From T1Sed10-7 sp041686695 (lineage in GTDB: Bacteria; Actinomycetota; Nitriliruptoria; Nitriliruptorales; Nitriliruptoraceae), in NCBI GenBank assembly GCA_041686695.1, contig JAWLDJ010000001.1, forward strand, positions 20,481-84,480: DNA of 64,000 nt, given 5' to 3'. The position numbers and the translations under genes are program-made. Under the pieces are notes generated by a model. The model made no database searches and was not told where the DNA came from. It saw only the letters and a list, made by a program, of their open reading frames with translations. Each line of letters begins with the position of its first letter. Within the stretch, counting starts at the first letter, position 1. This document shows positions 1-9,312 of this stretch, one piece after another.

Positions 1-2379
1 CACGACCAGGCGACCATCGCGCTGTGCGAGGACACCGGCCGGCTCGGGGGTCGAGTTGGCGGGCAGGACCACGACACCGGGCACCAGGTCCCGCCGCACC
101 TGGGCCGTCAGTTCCAGTCGCGCCGCACCAGCGACCACGGCGACCAGGTCGCCGTCGGCGATACCCCGCTCCTCGGCGTCGTGGGCGTTGAGCTCGACAC
201 GTGGCGATCGAGCCGTGGCGAGCAGGTCGTTCGCACCGGCCAGCATCGTCCCGCGGTCGAGCAGGAGCGGTCGCGTGACCCCGAGCAGCTGGCCCTGGTC
301 CACACCGACCGCCGGCGGGTGGTCGATCTCGGGCCACCGGTGGGGGGTCTCACGACGACCGAGCCGAGCCATCTCGCCGCGGATGCCCTCGAGGTCGTTG
401 ACGCCGAGATCGTGGCCGAGCAACGCCGCGAGCTGGACGATGATCTCCCAGTCCTCCTGGACCAGGTCCGGCCCATCGACAGCGCGGGCGAACCGCTGGG
501 TGCGGCCCTCCCAGTTGGTGCTGGCACCGGCGCGCTCCTGCCGCCCGGTCGCCGGCAGGACCACATCGGCGAAGTCGGTGACGGTGTCGGTCGCCGCGAG
601 GTCCTGGCAGATGACGGTGGGCACCTTGGCCAGGGCGGCACGGGCCAGCTCGGTGGAGGCGGCGTCCCGGGCCAGGTCGACCCCGATCAGGTGCAGGACA
701 TCGATCCTGCCGGCGGCGGCGTCGGTGAGGATCGCCTGGAGATCACGGCCGGGCTCGGTCGGCAGCTCGGTGTGCCACACCTGCTCGACCGCGGCTCGGT
801 CCTCGTCATCGGCCAGCCACCGGCCCCCGGGGAGCAGCCCGGCGGCCAGACCGGCTTCGATGGCGCCACGGGCCCCTGCCCGTCGCGGGACGTGGCCCAC
901 CTTGCCGTCGACGGCGGTGGCCAGTGCGGCACCGGCGGTGAGACTGCCGGCACCTGCCCGCTCGCCGACGAGCACCACGGGAGCCCCGTCGCCACGCAGG
1001 GCCTGCGAGACCTCGTTGTCGCCGTCCATCAGGGCCCTCAGCGCCGCCGCCTCCCCGCCCGCAGTGGTCGGCACCCGCCGCCACGCCAGGTCGGCGAGGG
1101 TCCCCAGGTGCGGACCGACGACCACGATCCTGGCCTTGGACTGCCGCCAGGCCTTGCGCAGCCTGAGGTGGAGGATCGGCACCTCCTCCTCGGGATCGAG
1201 GCCCGCGACGACGATGACCGGAGCGGCCTCCACGTCGTCGTAGGTAGCCGTCTCGCGCCCGACCAGCGCGGCCAGCTCCGCGGTCTCACCCGCAGGCGCG
1301 AACCGGGTGCGGTGATCGAGGTCGTCGGTGCCGAGCACCGTCCGGGCGTACTTGCTGACCAGGTAGGCGTCCTCGTCGGCCAGCCGCGAGCCGGTGACCA
1401 CGGCCACGCGTTTGCTCCCGGCCTGGTTCGCCTGGCCGATCGCGGCCCTGACCTGCATCAGTGCCTCGGCCCAGGTGGCGGGACGCAGCTGCCCGTCGTC
1501 GGCCCTGACCTGGGGCTCGGTGATGCGCTGGGTGTCGGTCAGGTGCGTGAAGGCGAACCGGCCCTTGTCGCAGTTCCAGGCCTCGTTGACCGCCATGTTG
1601 GTGCGTGCCAGCGAGCGCTGGATCTCACCGCGGCGGGACTGCACGGTCAGCGAGCAGCCCGCGGAGCAGTGGTCGCATACGCTCGGGGTGGTGACGACGT
1701 CGAAGGGTCGCGCCTTGAAGCGGTAGCTGGTCGAGGTCAGCGCACCCACGGGGCAGATCTGGATCACGTTGCCCGAGAAGTAGCTCTCGTAGGGCTCGTC
1801 CTCGTAGATCGCCACCTGCTCGAGGGCCCCACGTTCGAACAGTTCGATGAAGGGATCGCCGGAGATCTGCTCGGAGAAGCGGGTACAGCGCGCGCACAGC
1901 ACACACCGCTCCCGGTCCAGCAGGACCTGGGGGCTGACGGCGACGGGCTTGTCGTAACGCCGCTTCTGATCCACGAACCGCGAGGTGTTGGCGCCGTGCT
2001 TGAGCGCCTGGTCCTGCAGCGGGCACTCCCCGCCCTTGTCGCACATGGGGCAGTCGAGCGGATGGTTGATCAGCAGGAACTCGAGCGTGCCCTCCTGGCC
2101 CTTGCGGGCCAACTCGGAGGTGAGGTGGGTCTTGACCGCCTTGTCCGGCATGACCGTGGTGGTGCAGGCCATCATCGGCTTCGGCAGCCCCTCGACCTCG
2201 ACGATGCACTGGCGACAGGCACCGACCGGGTCGAGGAGCGGGTGATCGCAGAACCGCGGCACGATCGTGCCCAGCTGCTCCGCGGCACGGATGATCAGGG
2301 TGCCCTTCGGCACGCTGATCTCCTGCCCGTCGATCGTGAAGGTGACGAGCTCGTCCTGGTCCACCGGGTTCTCCGCCAT
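1..2379 (-). CDS. nuoG: NADH-quinone oxidoreductase subunit G (3' end outside window)
   Basis: Large iron-sulfur subunit of complex I, passing electrons from the NuoE/F module towards the membrane arm. 793 residues are visible with no stop before the left edge. The N-terminal ferredoxin-like domain has Cys44, Cys55, Cys58 and Cys72 (2Fe-2S). Next come the His/Cys cluster ending CMCDKGGECPLQ, the 4Fe-4S motifs CVLCARC and CPVGAL, and CDHCSAGC opening the molybdopterin-oxidoreductase-like domain that fills the rest. The ATG lies 2 nt after the nuoF stop, so it is translationally coupled. The gene continues to the left, where nuoH to nuoN would be expected. The identification is secure; only the C-terminus is unseen. 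Confidence 0.96.
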   Translation of the reverse strand, partial: MAENPVDQDELVTFTIDGQEISVPKGTLIIRAAEQLGTIVPRFCDHPLLDPVGACRQCIVEVEGLPKPMMACTTTVMPDKAVKTHLTSELARKGQEGTLEFLLINHPLDCPMCDKGGECPLQDQALKHGANTSRFVDQKRRYDKPVAVSPQVLLDRERCVLCARCTRFSEQISGDPFIELFERGALEQVAIYEDEPYESYFSGNVIQICPVGALTSTSYRFKARPFDVVTTPSVCDHCSAGCSLTVQSRRGEIQRSLARTNMAVNEAWNCDKGRFAFTHLTDTQRITEPQVRADDGQLRPATWAEALMQVRAAIGQANQAGSKRVAVVTGSRLADEDAYLVSKYARTVLGTDDLDHRTRFAPAGETAELAALVGRETATYDDVEAAPVIVVAGLDPEEEVPILHLRLRKAWRQSKARIVVVGPHLGTLADLAWRRVPTTAGGEAAALRALMDGDNEVSQALRGDGAPVVLVGERAGAGSLTAGAALATAVDGKVGHVPRRAGARGAIEAGLAAGLLPGGRWLADDEDRAAVEQVWHTELPTEPGRDLQAILTDAAAGRIDVLHLIGVDLARDAASTELARAALAKVPTVICQDLAATDTVTDFADVVLPATGRQERAGASTNWEGRTQRFARAVDGPDLVQEDWEIIVQLAALLGHDLGVNDLEGIRGEMARLGRRETPHRWPEIDHPPAVGVDQGQLLGVTRPLLLDRGTMLAGANDLLATARSPRVELNAHDAEERGIADGDLVAVVAGAARLELTAQVRRDLVPGVVVLPANSTPEPAGVLAQRDGRLVV

Positions 2380-2381
2380 CG

Positions 2382-3755
2382 TCAGGCCTGCCCAGCCGGC
2401 TCGGCTGTGAAGCTCGGGACCTGTGCGTTGCCGTGGTCGCGGGCACGCACGGCCAGGGTCGGGAGGTCATCTCGGGGCGGGGTCACCCCGAGCGGGCAGC
2501 GGCCCTGGATCACATGCGCCTCGAACTCCTCGCGGAAGTGCTGGAGGCCCGCCACGATCGGCGAGGTGAGGGCATCGCCCAGGGCGCAGAAGCTGCGGCC
2601 GAAGATGTTGTCGCAGACGTCCTGCAGCAGCGTGAGGTCGTCCATGGTGCCGCTGCCCGTCTCGATGCGCAGCAACACCTGGGAGAGCCAGTAGCCGCCC
2701 TCACGGCAGGGCGTGCACTTGCCGCAGGATTCGTGCTCGTAGAACCGCGTCCAGCCCAGGATGGCGTCGACCACGCAGCGCTGGTCGGAGTAGATCATCA
2801 CCGCGCCCGTGCCGAGCATCGAACCCGCCTCGATGACGGCCTCGTAGGTGTAGTCGGTGTCGATCGCCTCGGCCGGCAGCAGGGGCGTGGAGGACCCACC
2901 CGGACAGAAGAACTTGAGCTCGCGCCCGTCCGCCATACCACCGGCGATCTCGATGAGCTCCCGCATGGGCAGGCCCATCGGCACCTCGTAGTTGCCGGGG
3001 TTGGCGACGTCGCCGGAGACGCCGATGAGCTTGGGCCCGGTGGACTTCTCCGTCCCCCACTGGGTCCACCAGTCGACGCCGTGGCGCAGGATGAAGGGCA
3101 CGGCGGCGATCGACTCGACGTTGTTGACCGTCGTGGGGCAGCTGTACAGCCCCTTGGCAGCCGGGAAGGGTGGCCGCAGCCGCGGCTGCCCGCGCTTGCC
3201 CTCGAGCGAGTCGAGCAGCGCCGTCTCCTCGCCGCAGATGTAGGCCCCGGCGGCGCGGTGCAGGGTGAGGTCGAACCGCTTGCCCGACCCCATCACGTCA
3301 GCACCGAGGTAGCCCTTCTCGTACGCCTGTGCGATCGCCTTCGACAGCTGGCGGCCGGCGTGGCGGAACTCGCCGCGCAGGTAGATGTAGCCCTGGACGG
3401 CGTTGATGGCCAGACCACCGACGATCATGCCCTCCACGAGCTGGTGCGGGTCCTGCTCCATCAGCGGCCGGTCCTTGAAGGTGCCCGGCTCGCCCTCGTC
3501 GGCGTTGCACACGATGTAGACCGGCTTGCCCGTGCCCTGGGCGACGAAGGACCACTTCAGCCCGGTGGGGAAGCCCGCACCGCCGCGGCCGCGCACCCCG
3601 GCGTCCTTGACGACGTCGATGATCTCGCTCGGCTCCATCGTGAGCGCCTTGCGCAGGCCCTCGTACCCACCGTGCTGCTCGTAGACCTCGATGTCGTCGA
3701 CACCCTCGACCCCGTAGCGCTCGGACATCGCGATGATCGCTGACGTGGTCGCCAT
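2382..3755 (-). CDS. nuoF: NADH-quinone oxidoreductase subunit F
   Basis: NADH-binding, FMN- and 4Fe-4S-carrying subunit of complex I on the cytoplasmic face. The 457-residue protein has the glycine-rich FMN/NADH loop GRGGAGFPTGLKW near residue 65, the second nucleotide region NADEGEPGTFKDR, and the C-terminal cluster ESCGKCTPCREG with a further Cys about 40 residues on. An upstream in-frame start would add 18 basic residues inside nuoE. The start at MATTSAII, one base after the nuoE stop (TGAGATG), gives the expected family length and is preferred. Tightly coupled to nuoE and nuoG. Confidence 0.97.
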   Translation of the reverse strand: MATTSAIIAMSERYGVEGVDDIEVYEQHGGYEGLRKALTMEPSEIIDVVKDAGVRGRGGAGFPTGLKWSFVAQGTGKPVYIVCNADEGEPGTFKDRPLMEQDPHQLVEGMIVGGLAINAVQGYIYLRGEFRHAGRQLSKAIAQAYEKGYLGADVMGSGKRFDLTLHRAAGAYICGEETALLDSLEGKRGQPRLRPPFPAAKGLYSCPTTVNNVESIAAVPFILRHGVDWWTQWGTEKSTGPKLIGVSGDVANPGNYEVPMGLPMRELIEIAGGMADGRELKFFCPGGSSTPLLPAEAIDTDYTYEAVIEAGSMLGTGAVMIYSDQRCVVDAILGWTRFYEHESCGKCTPCREGGYWLSQVLLRIETGSGTMDDLTLLQDVCDNIFGRSFCALGDALTSPIVAGLQHFREEFEAHVIQGRCPLGVTPPRDDLPTLAVRARDHGNAQVPSFTAEPAGQA

Positions 3756-3756
3756 C

Positions 3757-4737
3757 TCAGGCCTCCTCGCGGTCGTCGTCGCCGGCTTCGGGCGGGGTGG
3801 CGCCCGCATCCGGATCGAGGGGTGGCTGGTCGTGGCTGGGGGGCACCGGCTCGCTGCCCCCGCCCTTCAGCCGCTCGGCGAGCGCCTCCTCGGAGCCCGC
3901 CTGCCGCTCACCGATCTCGTCCAACGCCTCGGCCTGCGCCTGGTCGGCGGGCTCGGCATCGTCGACCCCGGTCTCGTGCGCTGCCTCGTCCGCCTGGCCG
4001 TCGCTGGTCGGGCTCGCGGCGATCGGTACCAGGTCCAGGGCGGCGACCTCGCGGAAGGCAGCCCCGCCGTGCCCGGCCGGGTCGCCGCCGGGATGGGTGA
4101 CGGGGATGTCGGTCTCCGAGGAACGGTAGGACGGTGCCACCTCGGCGGTCGCCTGCAACCTCGCCGCCTCGACCAGGTGGTCGCCGAAGGTGTCCTCGAT
4201 GCCCGAGAACTCCCGGTGCACCTGGCGGATGCTCGGTGGCACCTCACCGGAACGGTTGGAGGGGGGGACGTCGCCGGCCTTGGCCCGGTCCAACAGGTCC
4301 ACGGCCTCATCCGTGGTCAATGGGCCGTACATCTCGTAGTTGACCTGCACCACGGGCGCGGCATCACAGATGCCGAGGCACTCGGCGTGCTCCACCATCA
4401 CCCCCGCGCCGTCGGCGTCGATGTGGCCGCCGCACCGCTCGACGTAGGTCTCGTAGATCTCACGACCCCCCAGCATCGCGCAGGTGGGGTTGGTGCAGAC
4501 GCTGAGCAGGTAGTCCCCGAAGGGCTCGCGCTTGTACATGGTGTAGAAGGTCGCGACCGCCCCGACCTCGGCCTTGGTGAGGGCGAGCAGCTCGGCGCAC
4601 ATCGCGATGCCGTCCTCACTGACGAAGCCCTCCTCACCCTGCACCAGGTGGAGCAGGGGCAGCAGCGCGGAACGCGCGACGGGGTAGCGCGCGATGAGGT
4701 GTCGCGCCTCGTCGCGCGTGGCGTCCGAGATCGGCAT
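3757..4737 (-). CDS. nuoE: NADH-quinone oxidoreductase subunit E with acidic C-terminal extension
   Basis: 24-kDa 2Fe-2S subunit of the complex I NADH-dehydrogenase module. Residues 1-155 form the normal thioredoxin-like NuoE fold with cluster ligands Cys81, Cys86, Cys120 and Cys124. At 326 residues it is roughly twice the usual bacterial length. Residues from about 160 onward are an Asp/Glu/Ala/Pro-rich, apparently disordered tail ending DDDREEA, with no recognisable domain. The reading frame stays open with normal codon use, so the tail is probably real rather than a frameshift. GAGGAG lies about 13 nt before the ATG. It is followed one base later by nuoF. Confidence 0.94.
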   Translation of the reverse strand: MPISDATRDEARHLIARYPVARSALLPLLHLVQGEEGFVSEDGIAMCAELLALTKAEVGAVATFYTMYKREPFGDYLLSVCTNPTCAMLGGREIYETYVERCGGHIDADGAGVMVEHAECLGICDAAPVVQVNYEMYGPLTTDEAVDLLDRAKAGDVPPSNRSGEVPPSIRQVHREFSGIEDTFGDHLVEAARLQATAEVAPSYRSSETDIPVTHPGGDPAGHGGAAFREVAALDLVPIAASPTSDGQADEAAHETGVDDAEPADQAQAEALDEIGERQAGSEEALAERLKGGGSEPVPPSHDQPPLDPDAGATPPEAGDDDREEA

Positions 4738-4812
4738 CGGTGCGGGACTCCTCGGGGGGGTCGGAACGGGGGCTGAGGTGGCAGGGGGAAGGGCGAGCCG
4801 TGCAGCGCGTAC

Positions 4813-6123
4813 CTAGCGGTCGACGCCGCCCATGACCGGATCCAGGGAGGCGACGACCACGACCACGTCGGCGATCATCTGTCCCCGCGCCATGACGTCG
4901 GCCGCCTGGAGGTTGACGAAGCTGGGCTCACGCACGTGGACGCGGTAGGGCTTGTTGGTCCCCGTCGAGGTGATCGCGTAGCCGAGCTCGCCGCGGGGCG
5001 ACTCGACGGGGACGTAGACCTGACCGGCCGGCACGGTGAAGCCCTGGGTGGTCAGCTTGAAGTGGTTGATCAACGCCTCCATCGACTCACCCATGATGTG
5101 GCGGATGTACTCGGGGTCGTTGCCGATGCCGTCGACGCCCAGCGACTGCTGGGACGGCCAGGCGATGTGCTTGTCGGCCACCATCACCGGCCCGCCCGGC
5201 AGCGTGTCCAGCGCCTGCCGGATGATGCGCATGGACTGGCGCATCTCCTCGATGCGCAGCAGGAAGCGCGCGTAGGAGTCGGCGCCGGTCTCGGTGGGCA
5301 CGTCGAAGTCGTACTGCTCGTAGCCCGAGTAGGGCTGCGCCTTGCGCAGGTCGAAGGGGACCCCGGCGGCACGCAGCAACGGGCCGGTGACGCCGTAGCG
5401 GGTCGCCGTGTCGGCATCCAGCGGGCCGATACCGCGCAGACGGTCGTTCCAGATCGGGTTGCGCTTGAGCAGGTCCTCGTAGTCCGCGATCTTGCGCGGC
5501 AGGAGCTCGAGCAGGGCTTCGCACCGTTCGACGAAGTCCTCGGTCACGTCCTGGGCGAGCCCGCCGGGGCGGATGTAGGCGTGGTTCATCCGCAGCCCGG
5601 ATTGCGACTCGAAGAGATCGAGCACGTGCTCACGCTCCCGGAACCCGAACACCATCATGGTGGTCGAGCCGAGCTCCATCCCACCGGTGGCCAGCCACAC
5701 CAGGTGGGAGGCGATCCGGTTGAACTCCATCAGGATCACCCTGACCGCTTGCGCCCGCTCCGGGACCTCGATGTCGAGCAGCTTCTCGACACCGAGGCAG
5801 AAGGCCGTCTCGTTGAACAGCGGCGCCAGGTAGTCCATCCGCGTGAAGAAGGTGGTGCCCTGGACCCAGGTGCGGACCTCCGCGTTCTTCTCGATGCCGG
5901 TGTGCAGGTACCCGATGATGGGGGTCAACCGGGTAACCGTCTCGCCATCCAGGTCCAGGACCATGCGCAGCACCCCGTGGGTGGACGGGTGCTGCGGCCC
6001 CATGTTGACCGTGATGCGGTCGTCCTCGACGGCGTCGACGACGGACTCCCAGTCCGCCCCCTCGACGAAGAGCTCGAGCGCGTCATCGGACAGCTGCGCT
6101 TCGGTGCCCGGGTCGATCGCCAT
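4813..6123 (-). CDS. nuoD: NADH-quinone oxidoreductase subunit D
   Basis: 49-kDa subunit of complex I, forming the quinone-reduction pocket with NuoB. The 436-residue protein carries the conserved MGPQHPSTHGV and YLHTGIEKN segments (quinone-site histidines), MNHAYIRPGG, and the C-terminal DPVMGGVDR. Its ATG overlaps the nuoC stop by one base (TGATG). A 75-nt spacer separates it from nuoE, the longest gap inside the operon. Confidence 0.97.
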   Translation of the reverse strand: MAIDPGTEAQLSDDALELFVEGADWESVVDAVEDDRITVNMGPQHPSTHGVLRMVLDLDGETVTRLTPIIGYLHTGIEKNAEVRTWVQGTTFFTRMDYLAPLFNETAFCLGVEKLLDIEVPERAQAVRVILMEFNRIASHLVWLATGGMELGSTTMMVFGFREREHVLDLFESQSGLRMNHAYIRPGGLAQDVTEDFVERCEALLELLPRKIADYEDLLKRNPIWNDRLRGIGPLDADTATRYGVTGPLLRAAGVPFDLRKAQPYSGYEQYDFDVPTETGADSYARFLLRIEEMRQSMRIIRQALDTLPGGPVMVADKHIAWPSQQSLGVDGIGNDPEYIRHIMGESMEALINHFKLTTQGFTVPAGQVYVPVESPRGELGYAITSTGTNKPYRVHVREPSFVNLQAADVMARGQMIADVVVVVASLDPVMGGVDR

Positions 6124-6758
6124 CAGTCGATCACCTCGCGGAGGTCCCGCTCGTCTGGCGGCGGGATGAACTTGTCGTTCTTGTAGGGGATGTCGACGCC
6201 ACCGAGGGGGTAGTCCTTGCGGTGGGGATGACCGATCCAGTCGTCGGGCATCAGGATCCGGGTCAGGTTGGGGTGGCCCTCGAACTCGACCCCGAAGAAG
6301 TCGAAGACCTCTCGTTCGTGGAAGTTGGCGGTCGCGAACACCCCGGTCACGCTCGGCAACTTCGGCGCGTCATCGGGCGTGCCGACCGACACACGGAACC
6401 AGTGGTTGCGGGACAGCGAGCGCAGGATGTAGAGGACCTCGATGACGCCCTGCTCCCGGGAGATGCGGTACTCCGGCCAGCCCGTGGTGGAGGCCTGACG
6501 CTCGATCACGTGGTCGCCGGCGGGCCAGTGCACCCCCGAGAGGTCGCTGAGCAGCGCGGTGTCGAGCTCCTCGTCGTCGCGGCAGAAGGTCAGCAGCGCC
6601 ACGAGTTCCTCGGGAGCGACATGGAAGGTCAGCTCACCGTACGCCTGCAGGGTTTCCACCTGCGGGAAGTGCGCCGTGACACGGGCAGCGATGGCCTCCA
6701 GGGGCAGCGCCACCCGGGCCAGACCGTGGGTGCGGGTCGGGACGGCGAACTCGCTCAC
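6123..6758 (-). CDS. nuoC: NADH-quinone oxidoreductase subunit C
   Basis: 30-kDa peripheral-arm subunit of complex I, separate here rather than fused to NuoD. 211 residues, with the family motif REVFDFFGVEFEGHPNL and the C-terminal DDWIGHPHRKDYPLGG. It overlaps nuoB by 4 nt (ATGA) and nuoD by 1 nt, so the three are translated together. Confidence 0.96.
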   Translation of the reverse strand: MSEFAVPTRTHGLARVALPLEAIAARVTAHFPQVETLQAYGELTFHVAPEELVALLTFCRDDEELDTALLSDLSGVHWPAGDHVIERQASTTGWPEYRISREQGVIEVLYILRSLSRNHWFRVSVGTPDDAPKLPSVTGVFATANFHEREVFDFFGVEFEGHPNLTRILMPDDWIGHPHRKDYPLGGVDIPYKNDKFIPPPDERDLREVID

Positions 6759-7243
6759 GCGTGAGCTCCCTGCTCCGCGAAGGTCTCCTCACTGATCTTC
6801 TCGCGCAGCTTCAGGATGCCGTCGAGCAGCATCTCCGGTCGCGGAGGACAGCCGGGGACGTACATGTCGACCGGCACGACGTGGTCGACGCCCTGCACCA
6901 GCGCGTAGTTGTTGAACATCCCGCCGGAGGTGGCGCACACGCCCATGGACAGCACCCACTTCGGGTCGGACATCTGGTCGTAGATGCGACGCAGCACGGG
7001 GGCCATCTTGTTGGACACGCGGCCGGCGACGATCATCAGGTCCGCTTGGCGCGGGGAGGCTCGGAAGACCTCCATCCCGAAACGGGCCATGTCGTGTCGC
7101 GGACCACCGCTGGTCATCATCTCGATGGCACAGCAGGCCAGTCCGAAGGTGGCCGGCCACAACGAGGTCGAGCGGCTGTAGTTGACGAACCGCTCGACGT
7201 TGGTCAGCAGGATGCCGTTGGGGAGCTTGCTCTCTAGTCCCAC
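6755..7243 (-). CDS. nuoB: NADH-quinone oxidoreductase subunit B
   Basis: 20-kDa subunit holding cluster N2, the last cluster before quinone. 162 residues with ligands Cys37, Cys38, Cys103 and Cys132, in the contexts GLACCAIE, GVCATSGG and VPGCPPRPE. Overlaps nuoA by 10 nt and nuoC by 4 nt. Confidence 0.97.
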   Translation of the reverse strand: MGLESKLPNGILLTNVERFVNYSRSTSLWPATFGLACCAIEMMTSGGPRHDMARFGMEVFRASPRQADLMIVAGRVSNKMAPVLRRIYDQMSDPKWVLSMGVCATSGGMFNNYALVQGVDHVVPVDMYVPGCPPRPEMLLDGILKLREKISEETFAEQGAHA

Positions 7244-7593
7244 TCGAGCCCTCCACGTCCGATCTCGTAGATGAAGGCGACCCCGAGGACGCCGATGAAC
7301 AACACCATCTGCCCGAGCCCGAACCAGCCCAGCTCACGGAACACGACCGCCCACGGGTAGACGAAGACGGCCTCGATGTCGAAGATCAGGAACAGCATCG
7401 CGACCATGTAGAACTTGACCGAGAACCGCGTGTTCCGCACATCGGCCAGCGGCACGTTGCCCGATTCGTAGGCCGCGAGCTTGGTGGGGTTCGGCACGCG
7501 CGGGCCGACCAGGCTGCTGACGACCAGCGAGCCGCCGGCGAAGGCGACCGCCAACGCGAACAGCAGCAGGACGGGTAGGAACTCACTCAGCAC
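7234..7593 (-). CDS. nuoA: NADH-quinone oxidoreductase subunit A
   Basis: Small three-helix membrane subunit and first gene of the nuo operon. A longer frame reaches 7644, but the added residues are Arg/Pro-rich. The GTG at 7593, preceded by GGGAGG about 9 nt upstream, gives a 119-residue protein that starts directly at the first hydrophobic helix. Conserved features are YESGNVPL, the loop before helix 2, and FLIFDIEAVFVYPWA. The 208 nt between it and the menJ stop should hold the operon promoter, but I cannot point to a convincing one. Confidence 0.94.
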   Translation of the reverse strand: MLSEFLPVLLLFALAVAFAGGSLVVSSLVGPRVPNPTKLAAYESGNVPLADVRNTRFSVKFYMVAMLFLIFDIEAVFVYPWAVVFRELGWFGLGQMVLFIGVLGVAFIYEIGRGGLEWD

Positions 7594-7801
7594 GGGGATC
7601 GGCCTCCCTCGCCGCCGGGCACCGGGCCAGGCCCTGGATGGCACGCGCTCGCGGTCGGGGTCACGGACGGGTGGTGCGGGACCCGACGACCGATCGGGCG
7701 CCGGGACGCCGGTGGGTCAGCAGGAACGGTAGGGGGGGTCCGGTCGGTGCCGCAACACGCCCCGGCTGAGCGCACGCCGTCGAACAGCAACCAGGTCGCC
7801 A

Positions 7802-9091
7802 TCACGCGGCCGGGGCCAGTCGCTGGAGGGTGTTGACGATGACGTCCTTGGTGTCGACGGGGTGCCGGTCGGTCAGGTGCGCCATGAGCTTCAGCACCAG
7901 CAGCATGAGCGGACGGTAGGGCATGCCGTAGGTCGTGCACACGTGCATGACGGTCGGGTTGCCGACCAGCTCCGCGAACACCCGGCCGAGGGTGTAGTAG
8001 CCGCCGATGCGCTGGCGGAGCTCGCGGTCGTAGCGGTCGAGATCGCTGGTGCGACGCGTGACCAGCGCCCCGTCGACGACCTCCGCCGCCAACTGCGCGG
8101 CCTCCATCGCGTAGCTGATGCCCTCGCCGTTGAAGGGGTTGACCATCCCGCCGGAGTCGCCCACCAGCAGCACCCCGCGCTGGTGGAGCGGCGTGTGGTT
8201 GAACCCCATCGGGATCGGACCGGTCCGGATCGGACCCTCCAGCGCGGCCGGTGTCGTCCCCCAGCCATCGGCTGCCATGCCCGTCGCCCACGACTCCAGC
8301 AACCGGCGGTAGTTGACGGCCTGGAACTCGCGAGAGGTCGACAGCAGGCCGAGACCGACGTTCATGGTCCCGTCGTCCAACGGGAACACCCAGCCGTACC
8401 CGGAGAGCAGGTTGCCGCCGGCATCGGTCAGATCAAGGTAGGAGCTGATCCACTCGTCATCGGCTCGTGGCGAGCGGTAGTAGCCGCGGGCCGCGACCGC
8501 CATGGGTCGCTCCTGCCGGCGCTGGACCCCGAGGTGCTTGGCCATCGGCCCCCCGGCCCCATCAGCGGCGATCACCACCGGGGCCCGGACCTCGCCCTGG
8601 CGGCCCTCGCGGTCCTTCCAGGCGACACCGGTGACGCGTGACTGCGACTGGTCACGCCACAACGGACGGGTGACGGCGTGTCCCTGGGCCAGGGTCGCGC
8701 CTCGTTGCACCGCCGTGCGGGCGATGGTCTCGTCGAACACCATCCGGGTCGAACACCCACCCCAGTTCGGCCAGTCCTCGAGCTCGGGCCAGGGCAGCTC
8801 CATCGTCGTGTGGCCACCGTTGATGCGCAGGCCCTTGTTGCGCTTGAAGCCGGGCGCCCGGCCGTGGGCCTCGTCCTCGAGCCCGAGATCGAGCAGCTCC
8901 CGGATGACCCGCGGGGTGAGGCCGTCGCCGCAGACCTTGTCCCGGGGGAAGGTGTCCTTCTCCAGCACGATGACGTCGCGGCCCCGGGCCGCCAGGTGGG
9001 CGGCAGCCGCGGAGCCACCGGGACCGGCCCCGACCACCACGACGTCGGCGTGTTCGACCGCTCGGAGCTTGGGGGTGTCGGCGATCGCCAT
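7802..9091 (-). CDS. menJ: Geranylgeranyl-reductase-family FAD protein, probable menaquinone reductase
   Basis: FAD-dependent reductase. In mycobacteria the homologue MenJ saturates one isoprene unit of menaquinone to give MK(H2). 429 residues with the FAD dinucleotide fold GAGPGGSAAAA near residue 20, the family motif KVCGDGLTPR, and the second FAD motif GDSGGMVNPFNGEG. The start at MAIADTPK is preceded by AGGAGC. An upstream in-frame start would add 11 residues. The chain is close in length and motif order to remembered mycobacterial MenJ. Its place beside menG and the men cluster supports a menaquinone rather than archaeal-lipid or chlorophyll substrate. A Rex-like operator lies about 110 nt upstream. 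Confidence 0.88.
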   Translation of the reverse strand: MAIADTPKLRAVEHADVVVVGAGPGGSAAAAHLAARGRDVIVLEKDTFPRDKVCGDGLTPRVIRELLDLGLEDEAHGRAPGFKRNKGLRINGGHTTMELPWPELEDWPNWGGCSTRMVFDETIARTAVQRGATLAQGHAVTRPLWRDQSQSRVTGVAWKDREGRQGEVRAPVVIAADGAGGPMAKHLGVQRRQERPMAVAARGYYRSPRADDEWISSYLDLTDAGGNLLSGYGWVFPLDDGTMNVGLGLLSTSREFQAVNYRRLLESWATGMAADGWGTTPAALEGPIRTGPIPMGFNHTPLHQRGVLLVGDSGGMVNPFNGEGISYAMEAAQLAAEVVDGALVTRRTSDLDRYDRELRQRIGGYYTLGRVFAELVGNPTVMHVCTTYGMPYRPLMLLVLKLMAHLTDRHPVDTKDVIVNTLQRLAPAA

Positions 9092-9198
9092 CGCTGCTCC
9101 TGGCCTTCGAGTGGACGTCGGCACCGCACCGTGTCGCAGGGCGCGGTCGTTGCGCAGGGTTCGGGACGAGAGGCGCCGCGGGTGGCTGCGAGCGCGTT

Positions 9199-9222
9199 CT
9201 CGTGAAGGGGTTCACGAGTGTA
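9199..9222 (-). promoter_or_regulatory. Rex-like inverted repeat overlapping a -10 element upstream of menJ
   Basis: The arms CTCGTGAA and TTCACGAG form a perfect 8-bp inverted repeat around GGGG (9199-9218). The known Rex consensus is TTGTGAA-N4-TTCACAA; this site differs only by T to C at position 2 and its symmetric partner. On the minus strand TACACT (9222-9217) fits a -10 hexamer and abuts the repeat, so a bound repressor would cover the start of transcription. The -35 region is poor. It could instead be a weak hairpin after menG, although no T-run follows. Confidence 0.45.
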
Positions 9223-9312
9223 GCGATGGCCTCTGGCCCCGCCTGAACCGTGGCCGGGCCAGGGCCGTTCGGCACACCGAGGCGGCCCGGCCGTCGACGA
9301 CGCGGCAGCTCG

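Noticed and set aside
1..3743. Long open frames on the plus strand opposite nuoG and nuoF
   Set aside because: They are by-products of high GC in the third codon position; their translations are His/Arg/Gly-rich and match no family.
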